A DNA stretch of 64,000 nucleotides from NCBI GenBank assembly GCA_964564675.1, contig CAZMBI010000002.1, positions 124,001 through 188,000 on the forward strand, given 5' to 3'. Every line of letters starts with the position of its first letter. The stretch's first letter is position 1. The DNA is from CAZMBI01 sp964564675. GTDB lineage: Bacteria > Pseudomonadota > Alphaproteobacteria > Rickettsiales > UBA3002. This document shows positions 50,679-59,564 of the stretch, piece by piece. The notes beneath the pieces are model-generated. The model had not been told where the DNA came from and ran no database searches. It worked only from the letters and a program-made list of their open reading frames with translations. The position numbers and the translations under genes are program-made.

Positions 50679-52811
50679 ATGGCCGACGAGGAAAACAGAG
50701 ACGACAAAGACAAACGCGACAAGCGTGCTCGCGATCGCGAGGAGGAGACCCGCGATCCGGTGAAGGCCGCGCGTAAGGTGCGTACGGTCGTCGATACCGC
50801 CAAGCGCGGCGGCAATTCCGTAGACAAGTTCGACAAGCTGGTTGCTGACGGCGAAGAGGCGCTGGATGAGATCGGCAAGGCCAAAGGGCTTGACGGCCGC
50901 TCAGCGCTGAAAATCGCGCGCGAGCAAAGCAGCGGCAAAACCCAGCGCGTGCTGAGTCAGGCGGAAAAGGTTGCCGATGAGGGCTTGAGCGTCAATTCGG
51001 TGACGGCGATGGCCGAGTCAGACGATATCCCGATGAATGAAGAACTGCGCGCGGTGTTTAAGGAATATAACAATCAGACGCGCGGCGGTAAACCGGACTT
51101 TGATAAAATCGCCCACGTGCCGGGCATGGTGGTGAATAAAAAAACGGGCGATGTCAATTTATTCGGTCTCGAATTCCTGCCGGTGCCGGTGCAATACGCG
51201 TCGATGCTGTCGGTCGGCTATACGCTCGGGGTCAGCCTGGTTAACCGCTGGGTGTTTAAAAATGCGTTTAAGACCGGGCGCTCGCTGACCACTGCCGTCG
51301 GAGCGCAGAAACATATCAACCCACAGACGGTGGGGAAATATGCCGGCTATGGCAGTATCGCGGTGACAACCCACTGGCCGGATGTGAACACGTTTATGCA
51401 GTCCGAGCATCAGTATAAGGAGCAGGCGCAGGAGATCACCCAGCAATTGGCGCCGATTCTCGACCGCCTCAAGGGTAATCACAAACTCAGCGCGTTTTAT
51501 CGCGTTAAAGCGGAAGAAAACGAAGTCATTTACAATGAACGCCAGCGACTGAACACCAAACTCAACGCCGAACGTTATCGCAACGCGGTGCAGGCGCTGG
51601 GGCGCTCGGCGGTGTTTGTCGCCAGCGCCGTTGACGGACACCAGACGATTCAGGGGCTGACGCCGGACGTGGTGGAAGAGGTGGCCGGGCCGGTAGAACA
51701 AAAGGCGCAGGAGATTGCGAGTACTATCGAACGCTATGAAGCGCAGGGGTTAACGCGTGAGGAGGCATTTGATCTGGCCAAATCGGAGGCGTTTAATGCC
51801 GCCACAAACGCGGCGGAGAAATCCTCGGGGTCGGCGATCAGCAACACCACCAGTGACGTGCGCAATTATGCCGCCGTGCTGGTGACCCTGGCGGCGCAGT
51901 CGGTGGGCAATGCCATCTTTGGCAAACGCATGGAAAAAATGCAGCCGATATCGGCCTATGATATGGTTTCCACCCTGCGTCAATATCTCGATGAAGATCC
52001 CAAACAATCGGCCTTTCCGCTGCCCGAAGGCATGCGTGTGGAAGGGGCGAAAGGCCCGGCCGCCGACGAGTTACCGCTGGCGGAATATATCGTGCAGATC
52101 TTTCAGCAGCATGAACGCGATTGCGGCGGTGACGATGCGCGGGTGCCTTCGCGGCTGGAGGGCAAACTGCAGGAGGCAGCTGAATTGATTGCCGAGGATT
52201 TGCGTGAAGGCAAACTCGACGGTATGGCGCTGGTCAATCTGGTCGGCGAGCGTCAGATCGTGCGCAACAACGGTAAGACGGTGGCCGATACCAATGTGGT
52301 GCGCCGCGAAGTGAACCGGCTGCGCGCGCATCTGCGGCATATCGAATGGGTCGACGGCGATGATTATATCGCCGACTCTTCTTTCAGCAAACAGGAGCTG
52401 AAAGCCGCCTGGGACGGCATGGATGATGAGGAGCGGAATATTTTTGTGTCGCTGGTGCCGGCGCAGGTGCTGGAATCGGCAGGAGTCGACGCCAAGGAAG
52501 TGCGCGAGCGTCGCCAACTGCGTGAGCAGGAATTTGACAAGGATGTTGTGGCGGTGCTCAAAGGCGCGGTCGAGCTGGGCGATGAGATGCTGAAAAAACA
52601 TACGATGACCAAAGAGGAAATCGCGCTGTTTCACGAGGCGGAAAAAGCCGTGAACGAGAAAGGCGTGGAAGGGATTTTCAAGGTGATGCCCGGGGCCGGG
52701 AAAGAGAAAAATGTCGCCCAGCCGCTGACCGAACTGGTGGTGCGGCATACGCAATATGGCGGGCGTCTGGGGAACTTGCTACATCGCGAGCAGGCGGCGG
52801 CGGTGCAGTGA
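50679..52811 (+). CDS. Large unknown protein, first of a three-gene unit
   Basis: 710 residues behind AGGA. The first 35 are extremely charged (Asp/Glu/Lys/Arg), then helical. One hydrophobic stretch (VPVQYASMLSVGYTLGVSLV, about residue 175). Later helices include EITQQLAPILDRLKGNHKLS, EQKAQEIASTIERYEAQGLT and a conserved-looking end EEIALFHEAEKAVNEKGV. No family recognised. It stands where gp10/gp11 should be. A tape-measure substitute is conceivable because it is long and helical, but nothing confirms it. Confidence 0.7.
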   Translation: MADEENRDDKDKRDKRARDREEETRDPVKAARKVRTVVDTAKRGGNSVDKFDKLVADGEEALDEIGKAKGLDGRSALKIAREQSSGKTQRVLSQAEKVADEGLSVNSVTAMAESDDIPMNEELRAVFKEYNNQTRGGKPDFDKIAHVPGMVVNKKTGDVNLFGLEFLPVPVQYASMLSVGYTLGVSLVNRWVFKNAFKTGRSLTTAVGAQKHINPQTVGKYAGYGSIAVTTHWPDVNTFMQSEHQYKEQAQEITQQLAPILDRLKGNHKLSAFYRVKAEENEVIYNERQRLNTKLNAERYRNAVQALGRSAVFVASAVDGHQTIQGLTPDVVEEVAGPVEQKAQEIASTIERYEAQGLTREEAFDLAKSEAFNAATNAAEKSSGSAISNTTSDVRNYAAVLVTLAAQSVGNAIFGKRMEKMQPISAYDMVSTLRQYLDEDPKQSAFPLPEGMRVEGAKGPAADELPLAEYIVQIFQQHERDCGGDDARVPSRLEGKLQEAAELIAEDLREGKLDGMALVNLVGERQIVRNNGKTVADTNVVRREVNRLRAHLRHIEWVDGDDYIADSSFSKQELKAAWDGMDDEERNIFVSLVPAQVLESAGVDAKEVRERRQLREQEFDKDVVAVLKGAVELGDEMLKKHTMTKEEIALFHEAEKAVNEKGVEGIFKVMPGAGKEKNVAQPLTELVVRHTQYGGRLGNLLHREQAAAVQ

Positions 52812-52922
52812 TAGCGTAAGCCGCCGATGAATTGTCATCGAATCTTCATCTGTCGGCCTTTGTTTTTCCAGTAAAATGGTAAGTATGGAAAAGTATATAA
52901 CACATCGCCTGATGAGGGCGTG

Positions 52923-54476
52923 ATGGCCACACCGCTAGCTACCAATCTGGCACGTACGCTGGCCGCGGGTAATACCGCGCTGACGCCTAGCCAGTCGCAG
53001 ATTGCGGGTGTAGGCGTGAACCCGCACGGGATGGATCCGCATCAGCACAAGCAGGCTGCGCGCGGCGATGTGGCCAATGTTGCCAAACTGGCGCTGCCGA
53101 CCACCATCGCGGTCACGCGTAAGGACGCCTATACCAATCCGCGCACACCTAAACAGCCCGATGTGATCAGCAAGCCGGAGGCGCAAATTCATGTCGCCCC
53201 GCCGCGTGAGATAGCCGAAAGCGGTGCAAGCCAGGCGATAGGCCAGGTGGGCACCGTGGGTAATGCCGCCATGCAGGCGGAATTTATGCTGCCGATGGGC
53301 GGCTGGCTCTTGCGTAATACGATTGGGCAGGTGTCACAACGCCTGCGGCAGTCGATCGGAGCGGTAACCTATGCCCCGTTCAAGGCGTTATGGAATAGCT
53401 CGGTGAAAGATGTGCTGACCGGCAACTGGGCGAAAATGCGCAACAATTATTATCGTGCCTTTTATGAATATACGGCCGGCGTCCCCTATGGCAAAGCCGG
53501 CCAGTATACACCCTGGGACAGTCTGGAAAGAAAGATCAAGGGTTCCAAACAAATCGAGACACTGGAGAAAACCAAGGGCAGCATCTGGAATCGCCTGTGG
53601 AACGGGCGCGCATTCGGTGTGTTGCTGAAAGGCGGGCTCGGCGCGGCGAGTTTATATCTGGGGATCAAGGCCGTTGCCAGCACGCGGCATTCGATCAGCA
53701 TGATGCAGGAGCTGGGGCAGGATTTGTACGGCGAACAATACAGCACCTGGCAGATCATGATGAACCCGCAATCAATGCCGCCCTTCATGCAGGAGGTGCG
53801 CGGCAACATGATGGCGCACCTGATGCCCGAAGCGGCACATGCGGTGGGTGAAAGCGGTTCCAACTGGGCGCTGTCCGACGGCATGCACGGGCTGGGTAAT
53901 ATCAGCAGCAAGGTGGGCATGGCCAAACAGGCGGCGATGTTCGGCGGGATTATGATCTCCATGCAGGCACAGAATCTGGCGCCATCGGAGAATCTGCTTT
54001 CCAGCTATACCATGCTTAAAGATACGCTGAAAGCCGGCAATCCGGCCCCGGCGGAGCTGTATGCGGCGCTGGTGGAAGCCGCCTCAGCGGATGCGCGCAC
54101 GGCGGGCGGCGCCAATAGCCGGCTGGTGCGTTCCATCGCGGAAGAATATGCCAAAGAACAAAAATCAGCGGTGGACGTGCTCAAGGAGATAGACGGGAAG
54201 GAAGCCTATCTGGGTCGCGCCAAACGCGCGGCGGCGAATATCAAGAAGGAAGATGAGGCGCAAAAGGCGGCATCGAAGCCGGCGCATAACGGGCCGATTG
54301 TTCCAGCGAAGAAACAGACGGAAAAGCAAACTGATTATCAGGCGGTGCAGACGCCGCCGGCGGTGAGCCAGCCTGCATCCGGTACGCCATCCGAAAAACC
54401 CGCGCCGGTGGTCGCCGGCCAAGGCTTAACCAGCCACGGCAAAGTGCAGACCCAGCAACTGGCGGCGGAGGTATAG
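52923..54476 (+). CDS. Unknown membrane-linked protein, second of unit
   Basis: 517 residues from ATG 52923. A Gln/Pro head, then amphipathic segments (MLPMGGWLLRNTIGQVSQRL) and one membrane-like segment (FGVLLKGGLGAASLYLGIKA, about residue 240). Met-rich middle (SISMMQELGQDLYGEQ, QIMMNPQSMPPFMQ) and a Lys/Ala/Pro tail. No family recognised. Followed after 3 bp by 54480-55595; probably one operon. Confidence 0.7.
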   Translation: MATPLATNLARTLAAGNTALTPSQSQIAGVGVNPHGMDPHQHKQAARGDVANVAKLALPTTIAVTRKDAYTNPRTPKQPDVISKPEAQIHVAPPREIAESGASQAIGQVGTVGNAAMQAEFMLPMGGWLLRNTIGQVSQRLRQSIGAVTYAPFKALWNSSVKDVLTGNWAKMRNNYYRAFYEYTAGVPYGKAGQYTPWDSLERKIKGSKQIETLEKTKGSIWNRLWNGRAFGVLLKGGLGAASLYLGIKAVASTRHSISMMQELGQDLYGEQYSTWQIMMNPQSMPPFMQEVRGNMMAHLMPEAAHAVGESGSNWALSDGMHGLGNISSKVGMAKQAAMFGGIMISMQAQNLAPSENLLSSYTMLKDTLKAGNPAPAELYAALVEAASADARTAGGANSRLVRSIAEEYAKEQKSAVDVLKEIDGKEAYLGRAKRAAANIKKEDEAQKAASKPAHNGPIVPAKKQTEKQTDYQAVQTPPAVSQPASGTPSEKPAPVVAGQGLTSHGKVQTQQLAAEV

Positions 54477-54479
54477 ACA

Positions 54480-55595
54480 ATGAGTATTGGCCCTACCCAA
54501 CAGATACCACCACCCGGCGGCGACCGGTTTGATCGCATGGCCGGCTATGTGCCGCCGCGCCTGCAGAATATCATGTCACAGTTTGCCGGCACCGGCATCG
54601 CCCTGCCGCAGGGGATGACCCCGCTGACGCAGGATAAACCGAATGCGGTGGACCGCTTTACCGGGCTGCCGGTGACCGATTTAACCCTTGAGATGACCCA
54701 AACCGGAGTGCCGTTTCTAGGACCGCTTGGATATATCGCCGGCGTGCCGATTAGCACGCTGGTAGCGGATAAGGAAGCGCGCAAACAGCTGACGCAGCTT
54801 ACCGAAGATTACCGCGCTGATATCGCCCAGCAACTGCATGTGCCCGAAGAGGCGGTCAATGAGCAGATGATGCTGATGGCCGCACGCCGCAATCCGGGCC
54901 TGCAGCAGGCGATTCAGGCCATTTATGAGAAAAAAGATAAGCATCTTTATGTTAACGGCACCGGTATTGCCGGATTGGCAGGTGGTTTTGGGATTGCCAC
55001 GATGATTGCAGGTGGGCCGCCTACATGGATATTAGGAGGCGCGCTGGCAACGGCAGGTGCCTTCGCCGGGGAATATGCCGGGCGCAAGATTTTCGACAGC
55101 GACGATATCTATAACCCGATGACGCATATCGATGCGATTCAGGAAAAGCGCGCTAATGGTGAACCGATTAAAGGCGCCGATATTTTCGCTCTGCGCGTGG
55201 CGCAGAACCCGGGGCTAAACAATGCCATTAAAGAACGTTACGGCGCCAACTTCTTTAAACTGGACGATGCCCAGAAACTGCAGGTCATGCAGCAATGCGA
55301 GGGCCTGATGCAGTGCTGCCATCGCGATGCGGAAAAATGCGCGCGCCCGGAAACCAATGTGAAAACGCTGATGTTCGGCATGCTGCCTGATACGCCGTTT
55401 ACGGCCATGCAGCAACAGGGAGTCTATCAACCGTTGCAGCCGGCGGCGACAGCCCCGGCCGCTCCTGCACCGCAGCACACGCCGCAGCCATATTGGCAGT
55501 CGCGCGTGGGCACGCCGCCCGCCGCTCTTCAGGGCGGTTTTGTCGAGCGTCTGCAGGCGCAGCAGGCGCAAATGGATGAGCGGATCAGCCGGTGA
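54480..55595 (+). CDS. Unknown protein with Gly-rich hairpin, third of unit
   Basis: 371 residues. The centre is a Gly/Ala-rich membrane-active hairpin (GIAGLAGGFGIATMIAGG, ILGGALATAGAFAGEYAG), as in pore-formers or tail-tip proteins. Before it, LTEDYRADIAQQLHVPEEAV; after it, a Cys cluster (QCEGLMQCCHRDAEKC) and a Pro/Gln tail. No signal peptide. Its stop lies 76 bp before DUF2460. A membrane-penetrating or effector role is speculation. Confidence 0.7.
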   Translation: MSIGPTQQIPPPGGDRFDRMAGYVPPRLQNIMSQFAGTGIALPQGMTPLTQDKPNAVDRFTGLPVTDLTLEMTQTGVPFLGPLGYIAGVPISTLVADKEARKQLTQLTEDYRADIAQQLHVPEEAVNEQMMLMAARRNPGLQQAIQAIYEKKDKHLYVNGTGIAGLAGGFGIATMIAGGPPTWILGGALATAGAFAGEYAGRKIFDSDDIYNPMTHIDAIQEKRANGEPIKGADIFALRVAQNPGLNNAIKERYGANFFKLDDAQKLQVMQQCEGLMQCCHRDAEKCARPETNVKTLMFGMLPDTPFTAMQQQGVYQPLQPAATAPAAPAPQHTPQPYWQSRVGTPPAALQGGFVERLQAQQAQMDERISR

Positions 55596-55671
55596 CCGGA
55601 TGATCTGATCTGCCCTGTTCATTCATTCCATTGTTCACCCATTCATTCCAATATCTGTAAAGGATGTCCCC

Positions 55672-56271
55672 ATGGCATTTCATGACGTGCGGTTTCCGGT
55701 TGATATCAGCTACGGCTCAACCGGCGGACCGAATTATTCGACCGATATCGTGACCACCTATAGCGGTTATGAGCAGCGCAACATTAACTGGGTGCAGGCG
55801 CGCGCGCGTTATAACGTGGCGCACGGCGTAAAAACGCCGGCGCAGCTGGCGGCGCTGATCGCCTTCTTTCGCGCGCGCAAAGGCCGTGCGCATGCTTTCC
55901 GGTTTAAAGACTGGACGGATTTTGAGGCCGCTGCCGCACCGCTTGGCACGGGGGACGGCATGGCCACCGAGTTCCCCTTGCTCAAGCAATATGCCAGCGG
56001 CGGCGTGGCGGAGAATCGCCCGATTAGCAAGCCGGTGGAGGGTACGTTGCAGGTGTATCTCGACGACGTGTTGCAACTGGACGGTTATACGCTTAACAGC
56101 GCCACGGGCGTGCTGACGTTCGATACGCCGCCCGCCGCGGCGGTTGCGGTCACAGCCGATTTCACCTTCGATGTGCCGGTGCGGTTTGATACCGATCAAC
56201 TCTCGGCGCGGCTGGAAGATTATGGCGTACGCAGCTGGCTGGATATTCCGCTGGTTGAAGTTCGGATATAG
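55672..56271 (+). CDS. DUF2460 tail protein (GTA gp12)
   Basis: 199 residues. FHDVRFPVDISYGSTGGPNY, VTTYSGYEQRNINWVQARAR, YNVAHGVKTPAQLAALIAFF and GRAHAFRFKDWTDF are the TIGR02217/DUF2460 hallmarks, ending VRFDTDQLSARLEDYG. A distal-tail/baseplate component. Its leader holds ATTCATTCC repeats (55618-55649), like gp6. SD AAAGGA. Intact. Confidence 0.94.
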   Translation: MAFHDVRFPVDISYGSTGGPNYSTDIVTTYSGYEQRNINWVQARARYNVAHGVKTPAQLAALIAFFRARKGRAHAFRFKDWTDFEAAAAPLGTGDGMATEFPLLKQYASGGVAENRPISKPVEGTLQVYLDDVLQLDGYTLNSATGVLTFDTPPAAAVAVTADFTFDVPVRFDTDQLSARLEDYGVRSWLDIPLVEVRI

Positions 56272-56309
56272 TAACCCGCTGCCCGTTGGCAGCGATGATG
56301 AGGCATGGT

Positions 56310-57161
56310 ATGAAAACACTCTCGACAGCACTCAAAACCCATCTGGCGCAGGAAGTGACAACACTGGCCACCTGCTGGAAACTGACCCGGCGCGACGGCA
56401 CGGTGCTGGGCTTTACCGATCATGATCAGGATATCGCCTTTGACGGGCTGACCTATGAAGCCGCCACCGGATTTACGCCCACGGCGGTGGAAAGTTCGGC
56501 AGCGCTCAATGTCGATACGCTCGACATCGAAGGCATGCTAGCAGCAGCGCACATCACCGAAGCGGATCTGCTGGCCGGGCGCTATGATTTCGCCGAGATT
56601 GAAGTTTTTTTGATCAATTATGCCGCGCCGCAGGATGGTAGTATGATACTGCGTACCGGCTGGCTGGGCGAGGTGCGCGTGCAGGGCGGGCGCTTTGTTG
56701 CCGAGCTGCGCGGGCTGACCCAGCAACTGGCGCAGCGCATCGGCGAGCTGTATAGCCCCGCCTGCCGGGCCGATCTGGGCGACGCGCGCTGTCAGGTCAA
56801 TCTGAGTGGCGTTACCGTCACCGGCACGGTTGGCAGCGCCAGCGGTAACAGCCAGTTCACGGATGAAACCCGTGATGAGGAAAGCGGCTATTTCGCCGGC
56901 GGCGTCATAACTTTTACCAGCGGCGGCAATGCCGGGCTGCAAATGGAAATCAAGGCCTTTACCAACGGCCAGTTTGTGCTCGTGCTGCCGATGCCGTATG
57001 TGATCAGCGCCGGGGACGATTATGAAGCCGTGGCCGGCTGTGACAAGACCCTTGCCACCTGCGTGCAGCGTTTTGATAATGCCGTGAATTTTCGCGGTGA
57101 GCCGCACGTGCCCGGCACCGACCGCGTGCTGGAGACGGCAGGCACGCGCAGCGCATGGTGA
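56310..57161 (+). CDS. DUF2163 baseplate hub protein (GTA gp13)
   Basis: 283 residues from ATG 56310 behind GAGG; the start MKTLSTALKTHLAQEVTTLA is typical. Next come CWKLTRRDGTVLGFTDHDQD, YEAATGFTPTAVESS, FVAELRGLTQQLAQRIGELY, YSPACRADLGDARCQVNL with Fe-S-like cysteines (RcGTA gp13 carries an iron-sulphur cluster), and CDKTLATCVQRFDNAVNFRG. Intact. Confidence 0.94.
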   Translation: MKTLSTALKTHLAQEVTTLATCWKLTRRDGTVLGFTDHDQDIAFDGLTYEAATGFTPTAVESSAALNVDTLDIEGMLAAAHITEADLLAGRYDFAEIEVFLINYAAPQDGSMILRTGWLGEVRVQGGRFVAELRGLTQQLAQRIGELYSPACRADLGDARCQVNLSGVTVTGTVGSASGNSQFTDETRDEESGYFAGGVITFTSGGNAGLQMEIKAFTNGQFVLVLPMPYVISAGDDYEAVAGCDKTLATCVQRFDNAVNFRGEPHVPGTDRVLETAGTRSAW

Positions 57162-57267
57162 CGGACCCTAAGCAGGCATCAGGCGAGCAGGCGGCATGCG
57201 AGCAGGTGAAGGTGGCACATGGCAGCGAGCGCTTGGCTTTAGGCCGCGAGTAGGGCATAATTCGAGC

Positions 57268-57438
57268 ATGGAGTTTTTACGACAGCTGCTCGGCGGGTTC
57301 GGTGCCCTGTTCGCGATTACCACACCACCGTTGTACCGTTATCCCTATCGCAAAAACGCGGAAGGGCTGCGCGGTGACTGGCTGCGTGTGGGCGGCGATA
57401 TTCAGGCGGCCGTTGACAACACGCAAGAGGATGGCTGA
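57268..57438 (+). CDS. Small unknown protein (56 residues)
   Basis: MEFLRQLLGGFGALFAITTP then PLYRYPYRKN. A short hydrophobic helix followed by a basic/aromatic turn and an acidic end. Its TGA overlaps the ATG of 57438-57896, so they are coupled. No strong Shine-Dalgarno. Not a standard GTA gene. Confidence 0.5.
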   Translation: MEFLRQLLGGFGALFAITTPPLYRYPYRKNAEGLRGDWLRVGGDIQAAVDNTQEDG

Positions 57439-57896
57439 TGGCGGAGCAGGCACATCGCAAAAAATCCGGTACGCAATCGGCAGGCGGCCGTGAGCAGGCC
57501 AACAAGCCGCGCAAGACGGTGGATGTGCTGCCCGATCCGGAAGTGCTTGAGGCCTACGATTATGTGGTGGAAGGCTCGGCGCGTGAGCTGATCGAAATGT
57601 TTAAAGCCGAGCAGCAGCAGCGCCATCAGTGGGAGAATCGTTCGCTGAAGATTCATCTGTGGAGCACGATTTTAGGCCAGGTGCTCGGGTTTTTTATCGC
57701 TGTGTCGATTTTTATTTCGGCAGCGATTATCGGGATTTATGGGGATGCCACCATTGGCGCGTTTGTCTGGGTGTTCGGCCTGGCGATTGTGACGATGGCG
57801 GCGCTGGTGTGGTGGTATGCCAAAAGCCTGGGCCAGCGACCGTTATTTGCACGCCCGGCGCTGCGCGCCAGCTTCAGGCCACAGAAGGGGGATTAA
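57438..57896 (+). CDS. DUF2335 membrane protein
   Basis: 152 residues. The DUF2335 pattern is PDPEVLEAYDYVVEGSAREL, IEMFKAEQQQRHQWENRS, then two membrane helices (GQVLGFFIAVSIFISAAIIG, GAFVWVFGLAIVTMAALVWW). This family is common in prophages and near toxin genes; its function is unknown, but a holin-like membrane role has been suggested by its layout. It could help release, as RcGTA needs host lysis. Meets 57893-58411 tail to tail, 4-bp overlap. Confidence 0.8.
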   Translation: MAEQAHRKKSGTQSAGGREQANKPRKTVDVLPDPEVLEAYDYVVEGSARELIEMFKAEQQQRHQWENRSLKIHLWSTILGQVLGFFIAVSIFISAAIIGIYGDATIGAFVWVFGLAIVTMAALVWWYAKSLGQRPLFARPALRASFRPQKGD

Positions 57897-58411
57897 CGCG
57901 CGATCTCGCAGGCATCTTTGATGGAGCGAATTGGGCTGATACCGTTGGGGAACGCTTTCTGCGCGGCCGGAATCACTGAATCAAAAATGGCGAGGGCGTC
58001 ACCGTCTGCCAGTTTGATGGATTGCGGATCTGTATTCTTATCACCGCTGATCGCACCGGGAAAATAGCGCTCAAGCGCCTGAGCGGTACCATCGGTGATG
58101 ATTTGAGAGGAAAGCATTCTGGCAGTTTGAAGTTTGAGGTTAGAAAAAATGCCACCTTCGCCGTTGATCAGATCATTCATCGTGCCAAGCACGTGTTGTT
58201 GGCCAGATCTTTCCATTATATCCAGATTGTCACTCTCGGCTCTGTCACACATATCATTAAAACCCGTCATATCCTTCGGTTTTGCCTGGGAGGCTATATG
58301 AGTGGCCAGTTTCTCACTTTCGGCTCTATCCAGCCGACCATTTTCGTTCGTGTCGTATGCCTGCAGCGCGTCCGCTAAGCGCTGCGTAAAGGCTTCTTTA
58401 TCGATAGGCAT
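57893..58411 (-). CDS. EF-hand protein inserted between gp13 and gp14
   Basis: 172 residues behind AGGAG. One canonical EF-hand: YDTNENGRLDRAE (D-x-N-x-N-G-x-L-D-x-x-E). No signal peptide. The rest is helical with DNTRAES-like acidic repeats (DMCDRAESDNLDIMER). Calcium binding is likely; the role is unknown. Its stop overlaps DUF2335. Confidence 0.7.
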   Translation of the reverse strand: MPIDKEAFTQRLADALQAYDTNENGRLDRAESEKLATHIASQAKPKDMTGFNDMCDRAESDNLDIMERSGQQHVLGTMNDLINGEGGIFSNLKLQTARMLSSQIITDGTAQALERYFPGAISGDKNTDPQSIKLADGDALAIFDSVIPAAQKAFPNGISPIRSIKDACEIAR

Positions 58412-58470
58412 GAGCTTACTCCTACAAGTGTTTTTATGTATGAATCTAACACAGCGACCATTGGTTTATT

Positions 58471-58977
58471 ATGACATTACGGTTAAACATGCATTCAGCT
58501 GATTGCATTGTCGTATCTGCGCGCTCGTGGGTGGGAACTGCGTTTGCCCATCAGGGCCGGCGCAAGGCGTGCGGCGCCGATCCCGGCGGGGTGGATTGTC
58601 TCGGCTTGCTGGTAGGTGTGGCGGCCGAATGCGGGCTGGCCAGAAACGGACGGCCGCTGGCTGCCTGTGACCGCCGCGATTATGGGCATTATCCCGATGA
58701 ACAACGGTTGTATGAGGCGCTGGCGCGGTATCTTACGGCGATGCCACCGGCAGCGCTGCAGTCGGGCGATGTCTGCCTGATGCGTATCGACGCGACGGCG
58801 CGGCATCTGGGGATTGTGGGGCAATACCGCCCAGCCGCCGGCTCGCCGCAGCCGCATTACCTGACATTGATCCACGCCTATGCGCCGGCGCGGCGGGTGG
58901 TGGAACACCGCCTCGATGCGCAGTGGCGTGAGCGGGTGGTAGCGGTGTTTCGTTTGATCGCGGATGATAGAACCTAA
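58471..58977 (+). CDS. NlpC/P60 peptidase (GTA gp14)
   Basis: 168 residues. SADCIVVSARSWVGTAFAHQ opens, then DPGGVDCLGLLVGVAAECGL with the catalytic Cys, DYGHYPDEQRLYEALARYL, and ARHLGIVGQY with the catalytic His. Tail-associated cell-wall peptidase used for DNA entry or assembly. Start at 58471 or 58489. Its stop overlaps that of the lipoprotein gene by 4 bp. Confidence 0.93.
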   Translation: MTLRLNMHSADCIVVSARSWVGTAFAHQGRRKACGADPGGVDCLGLLVGVAAECGLARNGRPLAACDRRDYGHYPDEQRLYEALARYLTAMPPAALQSGDVCLMRIDATARHLGIVGQYRPAAGSPQPHYLTLIHAYAPARRVVEHRLDAQWRERVVAVFRLIADDRT

Positions 58978-59303
58978 AATACCCACTTCATCTGTAAGCC
59001 GGTGAACCAGTCTTTTTCTTTGTCGCGTGACATGACAAAGTCAAACGCCTGCTTGTCCTCATTCTGCAGACGGGCCTTGGCGGCATAGCCTTTGTGAATT
59101 TTATATAAGCGCACGTGGTAACCGGGGATTTCATCGTCGCGCACTTCATCATAGGCGACAAAACCCAACGGGCGTTCGTTGATGGCGAGCTCGTCGCTGT
59201 CTTCGGCCACGCGGTGGATGGTCATATGCTGGCAGCCTGCGCAAAACAGGAGGCCGGCGACGACGACGGATAATGTGCTTGCATCCCTGTATGTCATGTT
59301 CAC
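58974..59303 (-). CDS. Putative lipoprotein between gp14 and gp15
   Basis: 109 residues. The signal peptide ends in the lipobox LLFCAGC (Cys at about 24), so it is probably an outer-membrane lipoprotein. The mature part is charged: INERPLGFVAYDEVRDDEIP, YKIHKGYAAKARLQNEDKQ. SD AGAGAGGTGA. Two operator-like repeats lie upstream (59376-59406). No family recognised. Confidence 0.75.
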   Translation of the reverse strand: MNMTYRDASTLSVVVAGLLFCAGCQHMTIHRVAEDSDELAINERPLGFVAYDEVRDDEIPGYHVRLYKIHKGYAAKARLQNEDKQAFDFVMSRDKEKDWFTGLQMKWVF

Positions 59304-59375
59304 CTCTCTTGAGCGCCTGATTGCCCGTGTGAACGATGTGTTTCTTTTTTTCGTATTATCTTAACCATAACAGAA

Positions 59376-59406
59376 AAACGTTAAGATTTCATCTGCAAAC
59401 GTTAAG
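59376..59406. promoter_or_regulatory. Twin AAACGTTAAG sites 21 bp apart
   Basis: AAACGTTAAG at 59376-59385 and again at 59397-59406. A 21-bp repeat distance puts both on the same DNA face, as for a cooperative regulator. On the minus strand a -10-like GATAAT follows, with one site at the -35. Each site contains the palindrome AACGTT. They would control the lipoprotein gene. Confidence 0.45.
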
Positions 59407-59564
59407 TGCGAGAGCAATAATCTCGCGTTGCATCAAAAACTTAAAATACAGGATAAAGTCGATGAATAAGTAAAAAAGGAGAGCCCGGCGCGCGCTGCAA
59501 GCTGCGGGAACCATAACGTGCTGTGACGATGTTGTTTGCGCAGCGGGCACAAGGAGTCAGCGGG

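Noticed and set aside
57155..57253. 32-codon ORF starting inside the gp13 end
   Set aside because: No ribosome site, odd composition, lies in a gap between overlapping genes; probably chance.
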